From positions 217,623 to 281,622 of the forward strand of contig NZ_BSTQ01000014.1 of assembly GCF_030269605.1 (NCBI RefSeq): DNA of 64,000 nucleotides, given 5' to 3'. Every line of letters begins with the position of its first letter. The stretch's first letter is position 1. The stretch is from Lentzea sp. NBRC 105346. GTDB taxonomy: Bacteria > Actinomycetota > Actinomycetes > Mycobacteriales > Pseudonocardiaceae. Below, piece by piece: positions 57,831 to 64,000 of this stretch. The notes below the pieces were generated by a model that searched no databases, was not told where the DNA came from, and saw only the letters and a list, made by a program, of their open reading frames with translations. The translations under genes were made by a program, and so were the position numbers.

Positions 57831-58229
57831 GTGGATCGCCGCGCCCTGCTATGCGGGCTCGCCGGAGCTGCCTTGACGGCCTGCGGCGGGTCCGCCCCGA
57901 CCAAGACCGGTGGTGTCGGGACCGCCCGTCCTGGTGACCGCCTTGCCTCGACTGCCGACATCGCCGTCGGCAGTGGCAAGCTCATCGACCTTCCCGGCAA
58001 CGCCCAACTGCTTCTCGTGCAGCCCTCCGAGGGGCAGTTCCGGGCGTTCAACCCCACGTGCCCGCACGTCGGGTCGCTGGTGAACCCGCCCGCCCGCGGC
58101 GTGATCACGTGCCCGCTGCACGGCAGCACCTTCGACGCCTCCTCCGGCGCGGTGACGAAGGGCCCGGCACCCCGCGGTCTGACCGAGGTGGCGATCACTC
58201 GTTCAGGTGGAGATCTCTTGCTGGCATAG
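57831..58229 (+). CDS. Rieske-type [2Fe-2S] lipoprotein (short)
   Basis: 132 residues. A Tat-like DRRALLCG start and lipobox LTAC (acylated Cys18) anchor it outside the membrane. The Rieske ligands are C77/H79 (CPHVGS) and C94/H97 (CPLHGSTF). The domain is about 90 residues, the size of Rieske ferredoxin-like domains rather than of the full QcrA subunit. It probably carries electrons between an extracytoplasmic oxidase and a partner not seen here. It is followed by a second, longer paralog. Confidence 0.87.
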   Translation: MDRRALLCGLAGAALTACGGSAPTKTGGVGTARPGDRLASTADIAVGSGKLIDLPGNAQLLLVQPSEGQFRAFNPTCPHVGSLVNPPARGVITCPLHGSTFDASSGAVTKGPAPRGLTEVAITRSGGDLLLA

Positions 58230-58326
58230 CTGTGTGGATCCTGTGGATCTTGTGTTGGTCTGAACTTTTCGAAGTACAAGTTCGTACCTTCTGGGTGAAC
58301 GCATCCACCACCACGGAGGACCGGTC

Positions 58327-58824
58327 TTGAACTCCCCAAGTCAGACCAACCGTCGGTCCATGCTGTGCGGAATCGCGGTCGCGCTCGCCGTGCCCAGCGG
58401 CCTGATCACCACGGCCTGCTCGAGCGGTTCGACCCCGAGCCCCGGAACCGGTTCCGCTTCCGGTCCCACCAGCAACCCGGACAACGGCAGCACCGGATCG
58501 CCGCCCACCGGCCGGGGGAATCCCTCCGCGAGCGCCCTGATCGCGCTGGCGGACGTCCCCGAGGGCGGCGGCGCGGTCGTCGACAACCCGAACGGCGGCA
58601 AGATCGTGATCGCCCGCACGTCGGCGACCGAGGTCAAGGCGTTCAACGCGACGTGCCCGCACCAGGGCAGCATCGTCGGTGAGCCCGAGGGCGGCACGAT
58701 CACGTGCCCCAGCCACGGCAGCCAGTTCGGCGCGGCCGACGGCTCGTTGAAGCAGGGCCCGGCGACCAAGGGACTGACCTCGATCGCGGTGAAAGTGCAG
58801 AACGACCAGGTCTTCCTGGCCTGA
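58327..58824 (+). CDS. Rieske-type [2Fe-2S] lipoprotein (long, Ser/Gly/Pro linker)
   Basis: 165 residues from the TTG at 58327 (GGAGGA 6 nt upstream). Tat motif NRRSMLCG and lipobox TTAC (Cys31). A 45-residue Ser/Gly/Pro/Thr linker leads to the Rieske domain. Ligands are C110/H112 (CPHQGS) and C127/H130 (CPSHGSQF). The linker would let the cluster reach away from the membrane. Paralog of the preceding gene, with a 97-bp gap, so each may be separately transcribed. The redox partner is unknown. Confidence 0.88.
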   Translation: MNSPSQTNRRSMLCGIAVALAVPSGLITTACSSGSTPSPGTGSASGPTSNPDNGSTGSPPTGRGNPSASALIALADVPEGGGAVVDNPNGGKIVIARTSATEVKAFNATCPHQGSIVGEPEGGTITCPSHGSQFGAADGSLKQGPATKGLTSIAVKVQNDQVFLA

Positions 58825-58829
58825 GGGTT

Positions 58830-58943
58830 GCGAGGTCGCGTCGGTCGTCCGGTCACCCGTTTTCGTCGAACCGGGCGGAGCGCCAGCGGAGCCCCGTTCG
58901 GCGAAAACCGGTGGCCGGACGACCGACTTCCTGGCGACCTCGC
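58830..58943. terminator. 114-bp imperfect long hairpin between the Rieske gene and uvrC
   Basis: GCGAGGTCGC (58830-58839) pairs with 58934-58943. After a 6-nt asymmetric bulge, GTCGGTCGTCCGG…GTTTTCG…CGAAC…GGGC pairs with its complement with only four or five mismatches, leaving a GGAGCGCCAGCGGAG loop. It is much longer than needed for termination and could be a degenerate dispersed repeat. Confidence 0.7.
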
Positions 58944-59002
58944 CGCCGTCTGCGGAGCAGCGGCCATCAACACTGTCAGACCCAGTCACTAGGCTGGGGT
59001 TC

Positions 59003-60901
59003 GTGGCAGATCCGTCGACGTACCGCCCCCCTGTGGGCACGATTCCCGAAGCTCCCGGCGTCTACAAGTTCCGTGACGCCGGGGGGCGGGTCGTCTACGT
59101 CGGCAAGGCGAAAAGCTTGCGCGGCAGGCTCAACTCGTACTTCGCGGACCTCGCCGGCCTGCACCCGCGCACCCGCCAGATGGTCACGACGGCCGCGAGT
59201 GTCGAGTGGACCGTCGTCAGCACCGAGGTCGAGGCACTCCAGCTCGAGTACAACTGGATCAAGGAGTTCGACCCGCGGTTCAACGTCCGGTACCGCGACG
59301 ACAAGTCCTATCCGGTGCTGGCGGTCACGCTGCACGAGGAGTTCCCGCGGCTGCACGTCTACCGCGGCGCGCGCAAGAAGGGCGTCCGCTACTTCGGGCC
59401 GTTCGCACACGCCTGGGCCATCAGGGAAACGCTGGATCTGCTGCTGCGGGTCTTCCCCGCGCGCACGTGTTCGGCGGGCGTGTTCAAGCGGCACGGCGAG
59501 ATCGGCCGGCCGTGCCTGCTCGGCTACATCGACAAGTGCTCCGCGCCGTGCGTCGGCAAGGTGACGGCCGAGGAGCATCGCGAAATCGTTGAAGACTTCT
59601 GCGACTTCCTCGCGGGCAAGACCGACCACATGATCAAGCGGCTGGAACGCGAGATGGCCGCCGCGTCCGACGCGCTGGAGTTCGAACGGGCGGCCCGGCT
59701 GCGCGACGATCTCGCGGCGTTGCGCCGGGCCATGGAGAAACAGGCCGTGGTGCTCGGCGATGGCACGGACGCCGACGTCGTGGCGTTCGCGCAGGACGAC
59801 CTGGAGGTCGCCGTCCAGGTGTTCCACGTGCGCGGCGGCCGGGTGCGCGGCCAGCGCGGGTGGGTGCTGGACAAGGTCGAGGAGCTGGACGACAAGGCTC
59901 TCGTCGACCAGTTCGTCACCCAGTTCTACGGCGAGGACACCGAGTCCGTGCCGCGCGAGGTGCTCGTCCCGGAGGTGCCGGACGACGCCGAGGCGCTGCA
60001 GAAGTGGCTGTCCGTCCAGCGCGGCGCGAAGGTCCAACTCCGCGTGCCGCAACGGGGTGACAAGCGCGCGCTGATGGAGACGGTGGCGCGCAACGCCGCC
60101 GAGGCGTTCGCGCAGCACAAGCTCAAGCGTGCTGGTGACATCACCGCGCGCTCGGCCGCGTTGCAGGAGATCCAGGACGCGCTGGCGCTGGACACCGCGC
60201 CGCTGCGCATCGAGTGCGTGGACGTCAGCCACGTGCAGGGCACGGACGTCGTCGCGTCGCTCGTGGTGTTCGAGGACGGGCTCGCGCGCAAGTCCGAGTA
60301 CCGCCGGTTCGCCGTCCGCGAGGGCGCCCAGCAGGGCGATGTCGGCTCGATCGCCGAGGTCGTGCGACGCCGGTTCCAGGCGATGCTGCGGGAGACCACC
60401 GACGGTCCGACGCCCGGCATCGACCCGGAGACCGGCCGGGCGCGGAAGTTCGCGTATCCACCGAATCTTCTGGTCGTCGACGGTGGTGCGCCGCAGGCCG
60501 CGGTGGCGGCGGACGTGCTGGCCGAGCTGGGCATCACGGACGTCGCGGTGGTCGGTCTGGCCAAACGGCTCGAGGAGGTCTGGCTGCCGGGCGAGCCGGA
60601 CCCGGTGATCCTCCCGCGCACCAGCGAGGGCCTATACCTGCTGCAGCGGGTGCGTGACGAGGCACACCGGTTCGCGATCGCGTACCACCGGCAGAAGCGT
60701 TCGACGAGGATGACGGCGTCGGCGCTCGACGGCGTTCCCGGTCTCGGGGAGACCAGGAAAGCCGCGCTGTTGAAGCACTTCGGCTCGGTGCGCAAGCTGC
60801 GCCAGGCGAGTGTCGAGGAGATCAGCGGGGTGCCGGGCGTGGGCCGGCGCACCGCCGAAGCAGTACACGCAACATTGAGCCAGGAAGGGCCGAAGTCGTG
60901 A
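59003..60901 (+). CDS. uvrC: UvrABC excinuclease subunit C
   Basis: 632 residues. GIY-YIG nuclease at the N-terminus (GVYKF 19-23, VVYVGKAKSLRGRL), a UVR motif near 205-240 (IKRLEREMAAASDALEFERA), the RNase H-like 5' nuclease near 375-540 (IECVDVSHVQGTDVVASLVV, then NLLVVDGGAPQ), and a tandem HhH at the end (LDGVPGLGETRKAALLKHFG, then ISGVPGVGRRTAEAV). It makes the dual incisions of nucleotide excision repair. TAGGCT is 7 nt before the GTG. Confidence 0.97.
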   Translation: MADPSTYRPPVGTIPEAPGVYKFRDAGGRVVYVGKAKSLRGRLNSYFADLAGLHPRTRQMVTTAASVEWTVVSTEVEALQLEYNWIKEFDPRFNVRYRDDKSYPVLAVTLHEEFPRLHVYRGARKKGVRYFGPFAHAWAIRETLDLLLRVFPARTCSAGVFKRHGEIGRPCLLGYIDKCSAPCVGKVTAEEHREIVEDFCDFLAGKTDHMIKRLEREMAAASDALEFERAARLRDDLAALRRAMEKQAVVLGDGTDADVVAFAQDDLEVAVQVFHVRGGRVRGQRGWVLDKVEELDDKALVDQFVTQFYGEDTESVPREVLVPEVPDDAEALQKWLSVQRGAKVQLRVPQRGDKRALMETVARNAAEAFAQHKLKRAGDITARSAALQEIQDALALDTAPLRIECVDVSHVQGTDVVASLVVFEDGLARKSEYRRFAVREGAQQGDVGSIAEVVRRRFQAMLRETTDGPTPGIDPETGRARKFAYPPNLLVVDGGAPQAAVAADVLAELGITDVAVVGLAKRLEEVWLPGEPDPVILPRTSEGLYLLQRVRDEAHRFAIAYHRQKRSTRMTASALDGVPGLGETRKAALLKHFGSVRKLRQASVEEISGVPGVGRRTAEAVHATLSQEGPKS

Positions 60902-60992
60902 TCACCACACGGCACGGCACGTCTGGTGTTGTAATGCCCGCGAGCCCGCAGGGGGAGCCGCGGGACGAACCGAGTCAAGGGGAGTCACAGTC

Positions 60993-61871
60993 GTGAACGC
61001 GGAGAAGTCCGGCATCGAAGTCGCCGTGGTGACCGGGCTGTCCGGCGCGGGCCGTAGTACGGCCGCCAAGTGCCTGGAAGACCTGGGCTGGTTCGTGGTG
61101 GACAACCTGCCACCCGAGCTGATCGCGACGATGGTCGAGCTCGGCGCGCAGGCGCGCGGCGCGATCACCAGGGTCGCGGTCGTCATGGACGTGCGCAGCC
61201 GTGCGTTCACCGAGGACCTCGCGTCGATCATCAAGGACCTCGACGCCCGCGGCTACAAGCCGAAGGTGTTGTTCCTGGAGGCGACCGACGACGTGCTGAT
61301 CCGCCGCTTCGAGGCGGTCCGGCGCGGTCACCCCATGCAGGGTGACGGCAGGCTCGCCGACGGCATCGAGGCCGAGCGGATCCTGCTGACGCCGTTGCGC
61401 GAGGAAGCGGACTTGGTGCTCGACACGAGCGCGCTGTCGGTGCACCAGCTGCGCGCCAAGATCGAGGACACGTTCGGCACCGAGTCGGCGCAGCGGACCA
61501 GGGTGACCGTGCTGTCGTTCGGCTACAAGTACGGCCTGCCGATGGACGCCGACCTCGTGATGGACGTCCGGTTCCTGCCGAACCCGTTCTGGATTCCGGA
61601 GCTGCGCGAGTTCACCGGCCTGGACGGCGAGGTGCGCAACTACGTGCTGTCGCAGGAGGGCGCCGAGGAGTTCCTCGACCGCTACCACGAGCTGCTGCGC
61701 CTGATCGGTGCCGGCTACCGGCGCGAGGGCAAGCGGTACCTGACGCTCGCGATCGGCTGCACCGGCGGCAAGCACCGCAGCGTCGCGCTGTCCGAGGAGC
61801 TGGCGTCGCGCCTGGCCGCCGAGGACGGCATGGCGGTCAAGGTCGTCCACCGGGATCTGGGGCGCGAGTGA
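60993..61871 (+). CDS. rapZ: RapZ-family nucleotide-binding protein
   Basis: 292 residues. Walker A GLSGAGRST (15-23); C-terminal phosphometabolite-binding domain (VLSFGYKYGLPMDADLVMDV, then RFLPNPFW, LTLAIGCTGGKHRSVALSEE). In Gram-negatives RapZ controls GlmS through small RNAs. In actinobacteria it is a conserved member of uvrC-rapZ-yvcK-whiA and probably links cell-wall precursor status to that cluster. GTG start with GGGGAG upstream. Its stop overlaps yvcK by 4 nt (GTGA). Confidence 0.95.
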   Translation: MNAEKSGIEVAVVTGLSGAGRSTAAKCLEDLGWFVVDNLPPELIATMVELGAQARGAITRVAVVMDVRSRAFTEDLASIIKDLDARGYKPKVLFLEATDDVLIRRFEAVRRGHPMQGDGRLADGIEAERILLTPLREEADLVLDTSALSVHQLRAKIEDTFGTESAQRTRVTVLSFGYKYGLPMDADLVMDVRFLPNPFWIPELREFTGLDGEVRNYVLSQEGAEEFLDRYHELLRLIGAGYRREGKRYLTLAIGCTGGKHRSVALSEELASRLAAEDGMAVKVVHRDLGRE

Positions 61872-62839
61872 GTTTTTCTGCAGTCGCTCTTGGCGGAGGT
61901 CACGGCCTGCACGCCACGCTCTCGGCGTTGCGGCAGGTCACCGAGGACGTGACGGCCGTGGTCACCGTCGCGGACGATGGCGGCTCGTCCGGCCGGTTGC
62001 GGCGGGAGCTGTCCCTGCTGCCACCCGGTGACCTGCGCAAGGCCATGGCCGCGCTGGCGGGGGAGGACCCCGAGAGCCAGCTGTGGACGGAGCTCTTCCG
62101 GCACCGCTTCGGCGGCACCGGCGCGCTGGCGGGTCACGCGGTGGGCAACCTCGTGCTGGCCGGGCTGCTGGAGCAGCTCGGCGACCCGGTGCGGGTGCTG
62201 GACGTGGCGTGCCGCCTGCTCGGCGTGAAGGGCCGCGTGCTGCCGATGTGCAACTCGCCGTTGAACATCGAGGCGGACGTGAAGGGCCTCGACGAGGACG
62301 CGGAGGTGGTGCGCCGGATCCGCGGTCAGGTCGCGATCGCGACGACACCCGGACTGGTGCAACGCATCCGCTTGAGTGCCCCGATAGGGCGACCTGTCGG
62401 CTGCCCGCAGGCGGTCGAGGCTGTACTCGGCGCCGATCTCGTGCTACTCGGCCCCGGATCATGGTTCACCAGCGTGTTGCCCCATTTGCTCGTGCCAGAA
62501 CTGCACGACGCGCTGCTCCGAACGCCCGCCAAGAAGGTCCTCGTGCTCAATCTCGTCCCCCAACCGGGCGAAACTGAAGGTTTCTCTCCCGAACGGCATC
62601 TGGACGTACTCTGCGAGCACGCACCCGGCCTCCGGGTGGACGCGGTGATCGCCGACGTCGACTCGGTCCCGACTCCGGACCGGTTGACCCGAGCCGCGTC
62701 CGCTCTGGGGGCCCGGACGCACCTGGCCAGGATCGCCGCCCCGGACGCCGCCGAGCGACACGATCCAGGCGCATTGGCAGGCTGTCTTCTCGAGGTTCTG
62801 GGGAAGACCGAAGTGGGAGGAACGGGCACGTGGCGATGA
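61868..62839 (+). CDS. yvcK: YvcK/CofD-family gluconeogenesis factor
   Basis: 323 residues. ALGGGHGLHATLSALR near residue 7, VVTVADDGGSSGRLRREL, then HAVGNLVLAGLLEQ and PGSWFTSVLPHLLVPELHDA match YvcK (CuvA in mycobacteria), a UDP-sugar-binding protein needed for envelope integrity under gluconeogenic growth. GTG start inside the rapZ end. The last 10 nt overlap the whiA start. Confidence 0.95.
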   Translation: MSFSAVALGGGHGLHATLSALRQVTEDVTAVVTVADDGGSSGRLRRELSLLPPGDLRKAMAALAGEDPESQLWTELFRHRFGGTGALAGHAVGNLVLAGLLEQLGDPVRVLDVACRLLGVKGRVLPMCNSPLNIEADVKGLDEDAEVVRRIRGQVAIATTPGLVQRIRLSAPIGRPVGCPQAVEAVLGADLVLLGPGSWFTSVLPHLLVPELHDALLRTPAKKVLVLNLVPQPGETEGFSPERHLDVLCEHAPGLRVDAVIADVDSVPTPDRLTRAASALGARTHLARIAAPDAAERHDPGALAGCLLEVLGKTEVGGTGTWR

Positions 62840-63816
62840 CCTCGGCGGTCAAGGACGAGCTGAGCAGGCTGGCCGTCTCGAAGACCTGTTGCCGCCGGGC
62901 TGAGGTGTCCTCCCTGCTGCGCTTCGCCGGCGGGCTGCACATCGTGTCCGGCCGCGTCGTCGTCGAGGCGGAACTGGACCTCGGCTCCGCGGCGCGCCGC
63001 CTGCTCAAGGAGATCCAGGCGCTCTACGGCCACCACGCCGAGGTGTTCACGATCTCGTCGAACGGCATCCGCAAGGGGACCCGTTACGTCGTGCGGATCG
63101 TGAAGGACGGCGAGGGGCTTGCCCGGCAGACCGGGTTGCTCGATCCGCGCGGCCGGCCGGTGCGTGGGTTGCCCGCGCCTGTCGTGTCCGGCGGGGTGTG
63201 TGACGCCGAGGCTGCTTGGCGTGGTGCCTTCCTGGCGCACGGGTCTCTGACGGAGCCCGGTCGGTCTTCGTCCCTGGAGGTCACGTGTCCTGGGCCTGAG
63301 GCTGCGTTGGCTCTCGTTGGGGCTGCTCGGCGGATGGGGATCAGCTCCAAGTCCCGGGAGGTTCGGGGGGCCGAGCGCGTGGTGATAAGGGATGGCGACG
63401 CTATCGGCGCGATGCTGACCAAGCTCGGGGCTCACGATTCTGTGTTGGCTTGGGAGGAGCGGCGGATGCGGCGCGAGGTTCGCGCTACCGCCAACCGGCT
63501 GGCCAATTTTGATGACGCCAACTTGCGGCGGTCGGCTCGGGCGGCTGTGGCTGCTGCTGCTCGGGTGGCTCGGGCGTTGGAGATTCTTGGCCCCGAGGCG
63601 CCTGATCACCTCGCTGCTGCCGGGCAGTTGCGGTTGGCTCATCGGCAGGCTTCTCTTGAGGAGCTTGGGCAGTTGTCCGATCCGCAGATGACGAAGGATG
63701 CGGTGGCTGGGCGGATTCGGCGGTTGCTCGCTATGGCGGACAAGCGGGCCAAGGATCTCGGTCTTCCGGACACGGAGTCGGCTGTTACCGCGGACATGCT
63801 CGAAGCTGAGGTCTGA
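62830..63816 (+). CDS. whiA: Sporulation/cell-division regulator WhiA
   Basis: 328 residues. The GTG at 62830 is chosen: MAMTSAVKDELSRL is the usual WhiA start and GGAGG is 9 nt upstream. The N-terminal part is a degenerate LAGLIDADG homing-endonuclease fold (CCRRAEVSSLLRFAGGLHIV, then GGVCDAEAAWRGAFLAHGSL). The C-terminal part is an HTH (LGQLSDPQMTKDAVAGRIRR). It works with WhiB to activate ftsZ, whiG and other division genes. From about 63280 onward, codons shift strongly to T-ending (GCT, CGG/CTT) compared with the 5' half. Confidence 0.96.
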   Translation: MAMTSAVKDELSRLAVSKTCCRRAEVSSLLRFAGGLHIVSGRVVVEAELDLGSAARRLLKEIQALYGHHAEVFTISSNGIRKGTRYVVRIVKDGEGLARQTGLLDPRGRPVRGLPAPVVSGGVCDAEAAWRGAFLAHGSLTEPGRSSSLEVTCPGPEAALALVGAARRMGISSKSREVRGAERVVIRDGDAIGAMLTKLGAHDSVLAWEERRMRREVRATANRLANFDDANLRRSARAAVAAAARVARALEILGPEAPDHLAAAGQLRLAHRQASLEELGQLSDPQMTKDAVAGRIRRLLAMADKRAKDLGLPDTESAVTADMLEAEV

Positions 63817-64000
63817 GCTTTCTTGTGTTGACGCGGCGGCTTCCGTAGTCGGTCGCGTTTGTGTTGACGCGGTGGCTTTCGTGCTCGGGGCTCCGCCCCG
63901 GACCCCGGCTCAGCTCAAAGAGGGGCCCTTGGGTGGTTTCGTTTCGTAGTGGGTTGCGTTGGGGTGGTGTGCCCCTCCCGTCGCATCGCACCTGAGGCAG
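63817..64000. other. 184-bp terminal intergenic stretch with a 22-bp direct repeat
   Basis: No gene is seen. A 22-bp direct repeat starting GTGTTGACGCGG (63825-63846 and 63861-63882, 20/22 identical, 36-bp period) is followed by a GGGGCTCCGCCCCGGACCCC segment (about 63889-63906) like the one after yebC. TTGACG occurs in each repeat unit and could be -35 boxes for a gene to the right. Confidence 0.55.

Noticed and set aside
1..64000. Search for tRNA/rRNA genes, CRISPR arrays, insertion sequences, integrases or a biosynthetic gene cluster
   Set aside because: No cloverleaf-like segment, spaced repeat array, transposase or integrase motif, or PKS/NRPS module was seen. The two P450 genes stand alone.

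Overview
The window is chromosomal DNA from a high-GC actinomycete. Lineage cues are the uvrC-rapZ-yvcK-whiA cluster at the right end, an ergothioneine cluster, mycothiol-linked MDMPI/DinB-fold proteins, AfsR/MalT-like STAND regulators, many GTG/TTG starts, and export by both Sec and Tat signals. The mix fits the Pseudonocardiaceae (Lentzea/Lechevalieria/Saccharothrix/Amycolatopsis type). That placement is inference; no rRNA or other marker settles it. I found no tRNA, rRNA, CRISPR array, insertion sequence or prophage. Coding density is high and no gap between called genes exceeds about 255 bp.

Layout. 1-2.1 kb: a truncated secreted beta-helix protein, a TipA-like MerR regulator with a textbook operator, and a small exported protein. 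2.1-6.9 kb: a PucR regulator divergent from an aminotransferase-mmsA pair that looks like the end of beta-alanine/3-aminoisobutyrate catabolism. 6.9-13.8 kb: secreted sialidase-fold protein, STAND regulator, MDMPI protein, EF-G2, PNPOx-like protein. 13.8-23.2 kb: the PLP synthase genes pdxS and pdxT, separated by 7 kb carrying a P450, a VapBC-like pair, AzlCD with an XRE-cupin regulator, and an Lrp/gamma-lyase/permease amino-acid block; yebC follows pdxT. 23.3-29.5 kb: DUF4262, GNAT, a membrane-anchored STAND-WD40 receptor-like protein, a GH75 chitosanase and a DinB-fold protein. 29.6-33.6 kb: POT peptide transporter, second P450 and an AcnR-like TetR.

33.7-39.0 kb is a secretion block: a CBM35-CBM35-FN3-FN3-glucose/sorbosone dehydrogenase-PEBP fusion, a subtilase and a stand-alone PEBP protein. 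39.1-43.4 kb is egtABCD (ergothioneine), with a 101-bp tandem duplication at the egtA/egtB junction that creates a chimeric 34-codon frame. 43.5-50.5 kb holds exported proteins, a TauE-type transporter, a Tat-exported phosphodiesterase, a D-amino-acid oxidase, an ECF sigma factor and a YdcF-like protein that share a 22-bp divergent promoter, and a WYL regulator. 50.6-57.8 kb: LuxR-STAND regulator, Tat intradiol dioxygenase, beta-propeller protein, S1 mini-protein, and an XRE-TPR/SLOG pair. 57.8-64 kb: twin Rieske lipoproteins, then uvrC-rapZ-yvcK-whiA.

Two sequence-level themes recur. First, about nine genes have a TANNNT -10 hexamer exactly 6-7 nt before the start codon, the geometry of leaderless transcription. 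Second, gene ends are marked by long perfect or near-perfect palindromes that mostly lack U-tracts; one (45119-45173) has nested palindromic arms. The most unusual items are the egt junction duplication, the overlapping divergent leaderless promoter at 49 kb, the dehydrogenase-PEBP fusion beside its stand-alone paralog, and the split pdxS/pdxT locus with PdxR-like boxes but no adjacent pdxR.
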